A stretch of 19,310 bases of DNA from Actinomycetota bacterium (GCA_003506065.1 DNXA01000212.1:1-19310); one strand, 5' to 3'. Shown: positions 1-6,573, counted from the first letter of the stretch. Notes: generated by a model not told the origin, from the sequence alone. Numbers and translations are program-made.

Positions 1-686
1 ACGTGCACCACGGTGACGGTGTGCAAGCCATGTTCTGGGATGACCCTCGGGTGGTGACCATCTCAGTGCACGAGAGCCCGCTCACCCTGTTTCCCGGCAG
101 TGGCTTTCCGACTGAGACAGGAGGCCCCAATGCTCAAGGCAGCGCCGTCAATCTCGCACTCCCGGCTGGCACTGGAGATCAAGGATGGCTCCGCGGCTTC
201 TCCGCGGTAGTGCCCGAGATTCTTGAGAGCTTCCAACCGCAGATCCTGGTGACTCAGCAAGGAGCAGATGCGCACATCCTGGATCCGCTGGCTCATCTGA
301 CGATGAGCCTCGACGGTCAGCGGATGTCCTATGAGCTGGTCCATCGGTGGGCACATCAGTATGCGGACGGCAAATGGCTTGCCGTGGGGGGCGGAGGCTA
401 TGCCTGCCCAGAAGTGGTGCCCAGGGCGTGGACGCACCTGATTGCCGAAGTCACCGGTCATCCAGTTGATCCGGATTCGATGGTGCCTGAGGCGTACCGC
501 AGCTTCGTGCTATCGGTGCTGGATCGGCCCAGCCCGGAACGGATGACCGACGGACAGACGCCTTGGGCTCGGCCCTTCGAATTTGGATTCGACCCGGAGA
601 ATTCGGTCGACAAGGCGATCCTGGCCACGCGCAAGGCGGTGTTCCCGTTCTGGGGGCTGCTGACCGAGCCCGTGGATTGGTACTAG
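1..686 (+). CDS. acuC: AcuC-type histone deacetylase family protein, 5'-truncated by the window
   Basis: This is the C-terminal part (about 227 residues) of a zinc-dependent deacetylase of the class I HDAC/AcuC family, which is usually near 390 residues long. The reading frame is open at the left edge. Bases 1-2 (AC) fit the end of the Asp codon of the zinc-binding D-x-H motif, followed by VHHGDG, the family's active-site signature. Further on are QQGADAHILDPLAHL, whose GAD Asp corresponds to the second zinc Asp, and GGGGY, which carries the transition-state Tyr. AcuC homologues are linked to deacetylation of acetyl-CoA synthetase and acetoin use, but the substrate here cannot be read from the sequence. 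No gene for acetyl-CoA synthetase or an acetyltransferase is in view. The stop is TAG at 684-686. The family assignment is firm; the exact role is inferred. Confidence 0.88.
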   Translation, partial: VHHGDGVQAMFWDDPRVVTISVHESPLTLFPGSGFPTETGGPNAQGSAVNLALPAGTGDQGWLRGFSAVVPEILESFQPQILVTQQGADAHILDPLAHLTMSLDGQRMSYELVHRWAHQYADGKWLAVGGGGYACPEVVPRAWTHLIAEVTGHPVDPDSMVPEAYRSFVLSVLDRPSPERMTDGQTPWARPFEFGFDPENSVDKAILATRKAVFPFWGLLTEPVDWY

Positions 687-711
687 AGGACCTCAAACGT
701 GTCCCCCATCT

Positions 712-739
712 TTGCAATGCAGCCTTTGGGCACTAGATT
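712..739 (+). promoter_or_regulatory. candidate sigma70-type promoter for the HTH gene
   Basis: TTGCAA (712-717) and TAGATT (734-739) are separated by 16 bases and resemble -35 and -10 boxes. They lie in the 124-base space between the deacetylase stop and the chosen HTH start. Transcription would begin near 746, giving a leader of about 65 bases. This also argues against the longer HTH reading frame that opens at 712. It is a visual match only. Confidence 0.4.
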
Positions 740-810
740 GCCGTTTCGCGTTGCAAGTCGTGGGTCACTGGGGTGCTGGTGCGGCTTCGGAGCAGGAAGT
801 TTGGTGGGAA

Positions 811-1017
811 ATGTCGACAGGCGCTGACCGTTCTCTGAGCGAGGTCCGTTTCCTTACTGTGGCCGAGGTTGCGGCGCTGATGCGAGTTTCCAAGATGACG
901 GTCTATCGCCTCGTTCACCATGGCGAGCTCCCGGCAGTGCGAGTCGGACGATCCTTCCGGGTGCCAGAGCAGGCAGTTCAGGATTATCTGCGCGATTCCT
1001 ACGTCGACATCGCCTGA
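811..1017 (+). CDS. small helix-turn-helix (excisionase/BldC-like) DNA-binding protein
   Basis: This 68-residue protein is almost entirely one MerR/excisionase-type winged HTH (residues about 14-62). It reads FLTVAEVAALMRVSKMTVYR, then a wing GELPAVRVGRSFRVPEQAV, then a terminal helix. Such proteins bind DNA, but no target can be named. In mycobacteria and Streptomyces a similar small HTH gene sits directly before the bS22 gene, as here, which supports it as a real conserved gene. The frame is open back to 712, but I chose ATG 811. The similarity starts right after it, a purine-rich AGGAAG (794-799) and GGTGGGA precede it, and a candidate promoter at 712-739 would exclude an earlier start. 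The stop is TGA at 1015-1017. Confidence 0.85.
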   Translation: MSTGADRSLSEVRFLTVAEVAALMRVSKMTVYRLVHHGELPAVRVGRSFRVPEQAVQDYLRDSYVDIA

Positions 1018-1143
1018 TTCGTTCCCGTTCGTTGTTTCCTCTGCTGAGCCAACTGCCAGCCTGAATCTGAGCCGCGCTAGGCTCGGCTGTCCACACCACA
1101 GGTTTCCCGCAAGTCTGTTAGCAATCTACGTGAGGTTTCATCC

Positions 1144-1242
1144 ATGGGCTCAGTTATCAAGAAGCGTCGCAAGCGGATGGCGAAGAAGAAGCATCGCAAA
1201 CTGCTGCGTCGTACTCGAGTCCAGCGTCGCAATAAGAAGTAG
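1144..1242 (+). CDS. 30S ribosomal protein bS22 (AURKAIP1/COX24 domain)
   Basis: This 32-residue, extremely basic peptide begins [19 protein letters not shown] and ends [11 protein letters not shown]; over half its residues are Lys or Arg. It matches the actinobacterial bS22 protein (about 33 residues; Rv0500B in M. tuberculosis), which was found in mycobacterial small-subunit structures near the decoding region. It is too short for most gene callers. A Shine-Dalgarno GAGG (1132-1135) lies 8 bases before the ATG. The stop is TAG at 1240-1242. The 126 bases upstream (1018-1143) hold a TAGGCT hexamer at 1078-1083 that could be a -10 box, but no convincing -35. Confidence 0.93.
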   Translation: MGSVIKKRRKRMAKKKHRKLLRRTRVQRRNKK

Positions 1243-1245
1243 CGC

Positions 1246-1251
1246 TAGATT
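1246..1251 (+). promoter_or_regulatory. candidate -10 box (TAGATT) for a leaderless acyltransferase transcript
   Basis: TAGATT lies 6 bases before the GTG at 1258 and 3 bases after the bS22 stop. This is the spacing expected if transcription starts at the first base of the start codon. No good Shine-Dalgarno sequence precedes the GTG, which agrees. The motif carries little information on its own, but the same arrangement recurs at six other genes in this window. Confidence 0.4.
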
Positions 1252-1257
1252 CGAGCC

Positions 1258-2184
1258 GTGGCCAACGCTTCGCAAGCGGCTCGTGCCGCGGGCAACACTG
1301 GTCCGGCAGCTTCCAAGCCAGGCTTCCAAGCGCGTATTCCGCCAGCAGAAGCACAGGATGGCTTCCTGCATCTGTTTGCAGTGATCCAGGATGCGTTGTC
1401 GTCCAGCGGCGCCATCGATGAGTTCGGCTTCGATCCGGACTTCACGACTCATCTGCTGATGCCGATGCTCCGCCCGCTCTATCGAGCTTGGTTCCGCATC
1501 GATGTCGAGGGTGCGGAGCATGTGCCGACTTCGGGCGCGGGGCTCGTCGTGTCCAATCACGCAGGCGCCATCGCTGTGGATGCAGTCATGACTCAGGTGG
1601 CTATTCACGATGCGCTGCCGACGCCACGCTATTTGCGCATGCTCGCAGCTGATCTCGTGTTCAAGGTTCCAGTGCTCGCCGACATTGCAACCAGAGCCGG
1701 CCACGTGCGCGCAAGTGTTCCGGCAGCTGAGACTCTGCTGTCTCGGGGCGAAATCGTTGGCGTGTGGCCCGAAGGATTCAAGGGGGTCGGCAAGCCATTC
1801 CACAAGCGATATCAATTGCAGAGGTTTGGTCGAGGGGGGTTTGTCTCCGTCGCATTGCGCACTGGCGCACCGCTCATCCCTACGGCCATCGTCGGTTCGG
1901 AGGAGATCTACCCGATCATCGGCGATGCCAAGGGCTTGGCTCGCCTGCTGGACCTGCCGTACTTCCCCATCACTCCATCATTTCCCTGGCTGGGGCCCCT
2001 GGGACTCATTCCCCTACCCAGCAAATGGACCATCCGCTTTGGCGAGCCGATCAGCACGAGTGAGTTCGGACCGGATGCTGCCAATGATCCGGAGGTGGTC
2101 TTCGCGCTCGCTGATCTCATGCGTGATCGCATTCAGCAGATGCTCATCTCGATGCTGATGCATCGAACTCACGTATTTGAATGA
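1258..2184 (+). CDS. PlsC-like 1-acyl-glycerol-3-phosphate acyltransferase family protein
   Basis: This 308-residue protein is related to glycerolipid acyltransferases, which move a fatty acyl chain to lysophosphatidate or a related acceptor at the membrane. Motif I is VSNHAGAIAVD with N100, H101 and D108. The His-to-Asp distance is six residues between rather than the textbook four, which is what I recall for the actinobacterial Rv0502-like subfamily. Motif II is GVWPEG (about 168-173), and a GAPLIPTAIVG segment matches motif III. The first 35 residues are Ala/Gln-rich and unlikely to be structured. The GTG start follows a TAGATT hexamer by 6 bases. The gene lies between bS22 and a convergent HAD phosphatase, as Rv0502 and Rv0505c do, but without a galE-like gene before it. 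The acceptor and acyl donor are unknown. Confidence 0.85.
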   Translation: MANASQAARAAGNTGPAASKPGFQARIPPAEAQDGFLHLFAVIQDALSSSGAIDEFGFDPDFTTHLLMPMLRPLYRAWFRIDVEGAEHVPTSGAGLVVSNHAGAIAVDAVMTQVAIHDALPTPRYLRMLAADLVFKVPVLADIATRAGHVRASVPAAETLLSRGEIVGVWPEGFKGVGKPFHKRYQLQRFGRGGFVSVALRTGAPLIPTAIVGSEEIYPIIGDAKGLARLLDLPYFPITPSFPWLGPLGLIPLPSKWTIRFGEPISTSEFGPDAANDPEVVFALADLMRDRIQQMLISMLMHRTHVFE

Positions 2185-2187
2185 CCG

Positions 2188-3048
2188 CTAGCGGCCGAAG
2201 CGTCCTGTGCGTCCGGCCACAAATCCGACGAGCAGCCCAGTTGCCAGTCCGCCCGCTGCGACGGCGGCAGTTGAGCCCACTGCCCTGTGCACATGCCTGC
2301 GTGCCCGGAAGTCCTGAATAGGCCACGAGTGCTCTCGCGCGTGTGCGCGAAGTTTAGGATCCGGATTCACTGCCACTGGATTTCCAACGCAGCCGAGCAT
2401 TGGCAGGTCATTGGTTGAATCCGAATAGGCCCAACAGTTCCCAAGGTCCAGACCCTCGCGCTGCGCGAGTGCTCGTACGGCCTCGGCCTTGGCCTTGCCA
2501 TGCAGGGGCGCACCGACGAGGCAGCCGGTGTAGGCGCCATTGGAGACCTCCGACACCGTGCCCAGCGCACCCGTGAGGCCAAGTCGCCGCGCGATGACCT
2601 GAGCCAGTTCGATCGGGGTAGCCGTGACCAGCCATACCTGACGGCCGGCCTCGAGGTGCTCCTGCGCCAGGGCCAAGGTGCCAGGGATCATCTTGTCGAT
2701 CATCGTGTCGTCGAAGATCGCCTGGCCAAACGCAATGATCTCTTCTACCTGTCGACCCTTGACGAATGCGAGTGCAGCTTCGGTTGCCTCGGCCATGTCG
2801 TCGGCGTTCTCTGTTCCGCGCACAATGAAGCGCGCTTGTGCCATGCCGAATCCGATGAGCTCCTGAGTTGAGAAGAACTTGCGACGGGCCATGCCAACGG
2901 CGAGATGGAACAGGCTTGCGCCGCGCATGATCGTGTTGTCGACATCGAAGAATGCAGCTGCGCGCGAGGGGTCGTACTCACTGGGCAACTGCGCTGCCGC
3001 AGCTGACGCAAGACCGGCAACGCGCGCCCGGTCAACTCCCTCATCCAT
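2188..3048 (-). CDS. HAD-superfamily subfamily IB phosphatase (SerB1-like)
   Basis: This is a 286-residue hydrolase with all HAD motifs. Motif I is FFDVDNT (nucleophile D35, acid D37), motif II is VTAT (141-144), a Lys lies in HGKAKAEAV (about 185), and motif III is YSDSTNDLPML (D210, D214). The helical cap between residues about 45 and 130 is typical of subfamily IB, which includes phosphoserine phosphatases and CicA-like proteins. A hydrophobic C-terminal stretch (about 257-279) followed by Arg residues suggests membrane attachment. It resembles Rv0505c (SerB1), but the substrate is uncertain. The frame also allows GTG at 3051. I chose ATG 3048 because a TACGCT hexamer lies exactly 6 bases before it. 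The stop is only 3 bp from the convergent acyltransferase stop. Confidence 0.87.
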   Translation of the reverse strand: MDEGVDRARVAGLASAAAAQLPSEYDPSRAAAFFDVDNTIMRGASLFHLAVGMARRKFFSTQELIGFGMAQARFIVRGTENADDMAEATEAALAFVKGRQVEEIIAFGQAIFDDTMIDKMIPGTLALAQEHLEAGRQVWLVTATPIELAQVIARRLGLTGALGTVSEVSNGAYTGCLVGAPLHGKAKAEAVRALAQREGLDLGNCWAYSDSTNDLPMLGCVGNPVAVNPDPKLRAHAREHSWPIQDFRARRHVHRAVGSTAAVAAGGLATGLLVGFVAGRTGRFGR

Positions 3049-3054
3049 CACGCG

Positions 3055-3060
3055 AGCGTA
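3055..3060 (-). promoter_or_regulatory. candidate -10 box (TACGCT) for the HAD phosphatase gene
   Basis: Read on the minus strand, TACGCT is followed by 6 bases and then ATG at 3048, so the transcript would be leaderless. It shares two base pairs with the plus-strand TAGTCT of the divergent glutaredoxin-like gene, so two polymerases could not bind at the same time. Confidence 0.42.
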
Positions 3061-3064
3061 GTCT
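3059..3064 (+). promoter_or_regulatory. candidate -10 box (TAGTCT) for the glutaredoxin-like gene
   Basis: TAGTCT is followed by 7 bases and then ATG at 3072, which again fits leaderless transcription. It overlaps the minus-strand TACGCT of the HAD gene by two base pairs in a 23-bp divergent space. Confidence 0.42.
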
Positions 3065-3071
3065 GCGCGTC

Positions 3072-3323
3072 ATGGACCAGCCCCGCGCTCACCGCGTGCA
3101 GCTGTTGAGCAAGCCGCATTGTCATCTCTGCGACGACGCCCGTGCTGTTGTCAGTGCGGTGTGTGCCGAACTGGACATTCCTTGGTCAGAGCTTTCGATC
3201 ATGGATGATCCCGCCCTCTACGACGAGTACTGGGAGCGAATCCCGGTGGTGCTGGTCGATGATCGGGTCGTGCAGTTCTGGCGGGTGAATCCGGAGCTCC
3301 TACGAGGCGTGATATCCGTATAA
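3072..3323 (+). CDS. glutaredoxin-like (thioredoxin-fold) protein
   Basis: This 83-residue protein has a compact thioredoxin fold. A first strand RVQLLSKP leads into CHLC (C17, C20), the redox-active CxxC, followed by a helix, a strand and IPVVLVDDRVV with the cis-Pro typical of the fold. It matches the small glutaredoxin/DUF836-type proteins (Rv0508 in M. tuberculosis) found upstream of haem genes in actinobacteria. It could reduce disulfides or mixed thiols in the cytoplasm; its partner is unknown. The ATG at 3072 follows a TAGTCT hexamer by 7 bases. The longer open frame to 2952 would run through the divergent HAD gene and lacks family similarity. It is followed by 144 bases of intergenic sequence before rex. 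Confidence 0.83.
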   Translation: MDQPRAHRVQLLSKPHCHLCDDARAVVSAVCAELDIPWSELSIMDDPALYDEYWERIPVVLVDDRVVQFWRVNPELLRGVISV

Positions 3324-3339
3324 CGGACGCAAACGTCCG
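3324..3339. repeat. short inverted repeat after the glutaredoxin-like gene
   Basis: CGGACG-CAAA-CGTCCG forms a perfect 6-bp stem with a 4-base loop immediately after the TAA stop. No T-run follows, so it is not a classical intrinsic terminator. It could still slow or stop transcription, or be a binding site for a dimeric regulator of rex. Confidence 0.45.
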
Positions 3340-3346
3340 ATGAACT

Positions 3347-3375
3347 TTGTACCTTCGTGCACGAATCCTTACCCT
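3347..3375 (+). promoter_or_regulatory. candidate rex promoter
   Basis: TTGTAC (3347-3352) and TACCCT (3370-3375) are 17 bases apart. Transcription would start near 3382 and leave a leader of about 86 bases before the rex GTG. A perfect palindrome fills the spacer, as an operator would. Both boxes are weak matches. Confidence 0.35.
3354..3365. promoter_or_regulatory. 12-bp perfect palindrome in the rex upstream region, possible operator
   Basis: TTCGTGCACGAA is a perfect 12-base palindrome between the candidate -35 and -10 boxes of rex. Rex genes often regulate themselves, but this is not a good match to the Rex operator TTGTGAANNNNTTCACAA. Aligning the overlapping TTGTACC-TTCG-TGCACGA gives about 9 of 14 half-site bases. 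The binding factor is therefore open. Confidence 0.4.
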
Positions 3376-3467
3376 TAGCAGGCGGCCAGCACCCTTCGGC
3401 CGAATTCGGTGGGTCTTCCCACGGCATCTCCCGATGCTGACGCCTACCGGACGAGCCCTGGAGCACT

Positions 3468-4184
3468 GTGTCCCTGTCCCGCCAACTTGGCCCGAGTCGC
3501 ACGCGCGACGATGGGCGCGGGATCCCCGACGCCACCGTGGCACGCCTGCCGGTGTATCACCGAGTGCTGCGCGATCTTGCAGATGACGGGGTGCAGACCG
3601 TCTCCTCGGAGCACCTGGCTCAAGTCTGCGGCGTGAGCTCGGCAAAATTGCGCAAGGATCTCTCGCATCTTGGCTCGTACGGCACTCGTGGAGTTGGCTA
3701 CGACGTCTCCTTCCTCAGCTATCACATCAGTCGTGAGCTGGGCTTGAGTCAGCCTTGGGGTGTGGTCATCGTCGGCGTCGGAAACCTCGGTCATGCCCTG
3801 GTGTCATATCGCGGATTCGCCTCACGCGGATTTGAAATCGTTGGCCTGCTTGATTCACACCCGGATGTTGTCGGCGAGCAGGTATCCGCCAGCGGCGTTG
3901 ATCTGCTCGTGCAGCCCATGGGTGAACTTGAGAGCGTGGTGCGCAGCTCGGGCGCGCATATCGGCGTGATCGCAACCCCGGCTGATGCTGCGCAGGGCGT
4001 GTGCGACCGACTCGTGGCTGCCGGGGTTCGCAGCATCTTGAACTTTGCACCGGTGGTGCTGGTTGTTCCTGAAGGAGTAGAAGTGCGCAAGGTCGATCTC
4101 GCTGTAGAACTGCAAATCCTGGCCTTTCACGAGCAACGTCGCGTCGATGACTCCAGCCCATTGGTGCAGGTGATGCAGGCATGA
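3468..4184 (+). CDS. rex: redox-sensing transcriptional repressor Rex
   Basis: This 238-residue protein is Rex, a dimeric repressor that leaves DNA when NADH rises. Its N-terminal winged helix (about residues 20-85) contains IPDATVARLPVYHRVL, VSSAKLRKDLSHLGSYGTRGVGYDV and the recognition region. The NAD(H)-binding Rossmann domain starts with VVIVGVGNLGHAL (GxGxxGxAL), and the C-terminal segment VRKVDLAVELQILAFHEQRR forms the domain-swapped helix. Length and sequence closely follow the Streptomyces protein. The GTG start has GGAG (3460-3463) four bases upstream; the first 19 residues are a poorly conserved tail. The stop overlaps the next start as ATGA. In Streptomyces rex leads a rex-hemA-hemC-hemD operon, whereas here hemD follows directly. 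A clear Rex operator lies before nuoA at 19054-19071. Confidence 0.96.
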   Translation: MSLSRQLGPSRTRDDGRGIPDATVARLPVYHRVLRDLADDGVQTVSSEHLAQVCGVSSAKLRKDLSHLGSYGTRGVGYDVSFLSYHISRELGLSQPWGVVIVGVGNLGHALVSYRGFASRGFEIVGLLDSHPDVVGEQVSASGVDLLVQPMGELESVVRSSGAHIGVIATPADAAQGVCDRLVAAGVRSILNFAPVVLVVPEGVEVRKVDLAVELQILAFHEQRRVDDSSPLVQVMQA

Positions 4185-5896
4185 GCGCAAAGGCGATCAG
4201 CACTCCACCCCCCAAGCTTCCCAAGCCGACGGCAACCACCAAGGCCACCCCCCAGGCCAAGAAGAAAACCCCGACCCCCAGCTCAACAACCGCAGGAGAT
4301 AACCCGGTGATTCGCGCAGCAACCGCACCAGTCAAGAGTCGTAAGAAGGCACCGGTGGGCACAGTCGCTCTCGTTGCTGCAGGTCCTGGTGATCCTGATC
4401 TGCTGACTTTGCGGGCGGTTGCGTTGATGCGCGAGGCGGATGTCATCGTTGCCGACGCAGCAACGGAACTGATTGCTCGTCAGTACATGAGCATCGACGC
4501 CGAGTTCATCATGGCTGGCGATCACTCCAAGGCGATGCTCGATGCGGCGCGCGAGGGCAAGAATGTCGTGCGCTTGATTGCCGGCGATCCGATTGTTGAT
4601 GGCACCTTGGTGCAGGAGGCAGCATCGCTTCGCAAGGCAAAGATTCCCTTTGAGGTTGCGCCCGGTGTCAGCGAGGTCACCGGCATTCCGGCCTATGCCG
4701 GCTTCAGCCTCACGGGAGGCAAGGTTCGCCAGATCCGCGTTGTCGATGGCAGTTCAACTGATCTGCCCTGGGCAGAGCTTGCCCAGCCACAGGTGACCAC
4801 GGTCTACCTCAACGGAGCCGACTCATGCATCGAGATCGCGACCAACCTGCTGAATGCAGGCGCTGATCCCAAGACTCCGATCGCTGTGACTCGCCAGGGC
4901 ACCACGGTTGACCAGCGCACCTTGGCCGGGACCCTCGGCGAGATTGGTGCCATTGCCAAGCGTTCAAAGCAGGCTGGTCCGGGCGTCGTCGTCGTGGGCG
5001 AGGTGGTTGCTCAGCGCGACAAGGCCGACTGGTTCGAAGCCAAGCCCTTGTTCGGCTGGCGCGTCCTCATTCCGCGTACCCAGGACTCTTCGGATTCAAT
5101 CGTCGCGCTGCTGCGCCGTCATGGTGCAGTGCCGATGGAGGTGCCCACGATCTCGGTTGAGCCACCACGCACGCCTCAGCAGATTGATCGCGCTGTTCAT
5201 GGTCTGGTGTCGGGACGCTACGAGTGGATCGGCTTCACCTCGGTCAACGCAGTGCGGGCAATTCGCGAGAAGCTGGCCTCCTATGGCCTGGACGCTCGAT
5301 CCTTTGCTGGCCTGAAGGTGGCCGCAGTCGGTGAGGCGACGATCGCTGCGCTCATTGAGTTCGGTGTGCGGCCAGATCTGGTTCCGGTCGGCGACCACAC
5401 CACTGCAGATCTGCTCGAGGAGTGGCCTGCCTACGACTCCCTCACTGATCCGATCAATCGGGTCTTCCTGCCGCGTGCAGACATCGCCACCGAGTCCCTC
5501 GTTGCCGGACTGACCGAACTTGGCTGGGAGGTGGAGGACATCACGGCCTTCCGCACGGTTCGTGCAGCACCGCCACCAGCGGAGATTCGCGAGGCCATCA
5601 AGACCGGTGGTTTTGATGCAGTGCTGTTCACTTCGAGCAGCACGGTCCGCAATCTCGTCGGTATTGCTGGCAAGCCGCACCACACCACTGTCGTTGCATG
5701 CATTGGGCCACAGACCGCCAAGACCGCTGAAGAGCATGGCCTTCGCGTTGACGTGATGGCTGAGGCCAGCACGTTGATCGGGCTGGTCGATGCACTTGCT
5801 GCTCATGGCGAGGAATTGCGCCTGGTGGCTGCAGAGGCAGGTGAAGGCAGTTGGCGACCCAGTCGTCGCCGTACTCCTGCACGACGCAAGGCTTGA
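4181..5896 (+). CDS. hemD: SUMT-like/uroporphyrinogen-III synthase fusion protein
   Basis: This 571-residue protein has four parts. Residues 1-58 are a Lys/Pro/Thr/Ala-rich tail. Residues about 60-280 resemble uroporphyrinogen-III methyltransferase (SUMT) and start VALVAAGPGDPDLLTLRA. Residues about 290-550 are a HemD domain with FTSVNAV (352-358), FTSSSTV (483-489) and IGPQTA. A basic tail (RPSRRRTPARRK) ends it. HemD cyclises hydroxymethylbilane to uroporphyrinogen III, the branch point to haem, sirohaem and cobalamin. The SUMT part has altered signatures: IAGDPIVDG where active enzymes have GGDPxxFGRG, and YAGFSLTGG where they have YAGIPLTHR. Its methylase activity is therefore doubtful, as in the related actinobacterial fusions. 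The ATG overlaps the rex stop as ATGA. A second start, GTG 4307, has a better ribosome site and would drop the first 42 residues. Confidence 0.9.
   Translation: MSAKAISTPPPKLPKPTATTKATPQAKKKTPTPSSTTAGDNPVIRAATAPVKSRKKAPVGTVALVAAGPGDPDLLTLRAVALMREADVIVADAATELIARQYMSIDAEFIMAGDHSKAMLDAAREGKNVVRLIAGDPIVDGTLVQEAASLRKAKIPFEVAPGVSEVTGIPAYAGFSLTGGKVRQIRVVDGSSTDLPWAELAQPQVTTVYLNGADSCIEIATNLLNAGADPKTPIAVTRQGTTVDQRTLAGTLGEIGAIAKRSKQAGPGVVVVGEVVAQRDKADWFEAKPLFGWRVLIPRTQDSSDSIVALLRRHGAVPMEVPTISVEPPRTPQQIDRAVHGLVSGRYEWIGFTSVNAVRAIREKLASYGLDARSFAGLKVAAVGEATIAALIEFGVRPDLVPVGDHTTADLLEEWPAYDSLTDPINRVFLPRADIATESLVAGLTELGWEVEDITAFRTVRAAPPPAEIREAIKTGGFDAVLFTSSSTVRNLVGIAGKPHHTTVVACIGPQTAKTAEEHGLRVDVMAEASTLIGLVDALAAHGEELRLVAAEAGEGSWRPSRRRTPARRKA
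4294..4309 (+). promoter_or_regulatory. strong internal ribosome-binding site and alternative GTG start within hemD
   Basis: AGGAGA (4294-4299) lies 7 bases before an in-frame GTG (4307-4309), codon 43 of the longer reading frame. Initiation here would give a 529-residue protein beginning 15 residues before the basic VKSRKK segment ends and the SUMT-like fold begins. The upstream 42 codons have mostly G or C in third position (31 of 42 by eye count), which is coding-like, so both starts remain possible. Confidence 0.5.
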
Positions 5897-5902
5897 TCAA
5901 CG

Positions 5903-6550
5903 ATGGCAGCATCTGACCGCACTGTCGTGCACCTGCTTCGCCACGGCGAGGTGGACAACCCAGAAGGCGTTCTCTATGGACGCCTTCCGGGTTATGTCCT
6001 CTCGGCCCTGGGCCACGAAATGGCACAGCGAGCAGCTGATGCGTTGAAAGGCCATGACATCGCTGCCGTGATCACTTCCCCGATGGAGCGAGCGCAGCAG
6101 ACGGCAGTGCCGGTGGCTGCTGTGCATGGCCTTGAGATTGGCACTGATCTGCGACTCATCGAGGCGGACAACATCTTCGAAGGCAAGAAGGTGAGTGTCG
6201 GTGATGGGGTACTGCGGCAGCCGCAGGCTTGGCGCCATTTGTACAACCCGTTCAAGCCCTCCTGGGGGGAGCCTTACGCCGAGGTCGCCGCACGCATGAC
6301 GGGTGCGATCAACTCGGCACGGGATCTCGCGCGCGGCAGTGAGGTGGTGCTGGTCAGTCATCAACTGCCGATCTGGATTGCTCGCCTTGCTGCGGAACAA
6401 CGTCGACTCTGGCATGACCCACGCAGCCGTCAGTGCTCACTGGCCTCCATCACGTCGCTGACCTTTCGCAAAGATCAGCTTGCGGCCATCTCATACACCG
6501 AGCCCTCACGCGACCTCCTTGAGATGGCGAGCAAGGTGGCAGGTGCCTGA
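5903..6550 (+). CDS. histidine phosphatase (phosphoglycerate mutase-like) family protein
   Basis: This 215-residue protein is of the histidine phosphatase superfamily. LLRHGEVDNPEG carries the phospho-accepting His near residue 13, SPMERAQQTA follows at about 59-68, the acidic LRLIEADN comes later, and SHQLPIW supplies the second catalytic His. Members of this branch are annotated as phosphoglycerate mutases but are often phosphatases of unknown substrate. It lies six bases after hemD and 23 bases before the thioredoxin gene. The same position, directly before the cytochrome c maturation genes, is seen for Rv0525 in M. tuberculosis. That conserved placement hints at a link to cytochrome c or haem handling but does not prove it. 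No signal peptide is seen, so it should act in the cytoplasm. Confidence 0.86.
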   Translation: MAASDRTVVHLLRHGEVDNPEGVLYGRLPGYVLSALGHEMAQRAADALKGHDIAAVITSPMERAQQTAVPVAAVHGLEIGTDLRLIEADNIFEGKKVSVGDGVLRQPQAWRHLYNPFKPSWGEPYAEVAARMTGAINSARDLARGSEVVLVSHQLPIWIARLAAEQRRLWHDPRSRQCSLASITSLTFRKDQLAAISYTEPSRDLLEMASKVAGA

Positions 6551-6573
6551 CTCGAGTCAGGACCTGAATCTCC

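Noticed and set aside
712..810. Longer HTH protein of 101 residues starting at 712
   Set aside because: The extra 33 residues are Trp/Gly-rich and unlike the family, and the start overlaps a candidate promoter.
3324..3339. Inverted repeat as an intrinsic terminator
   Set aside because: The stem is GC-rich but only 6 bp long and no T-run follows, so I list it as an inverted repeat only.
3766..4446. Open 226-codon frame on the minus strand opposite rex and hemD
   Set aside because: It lies fully opposite two firmly identified genes, has no recognisable domain, and long antisense frames are expected in GC-rich coding DNA.
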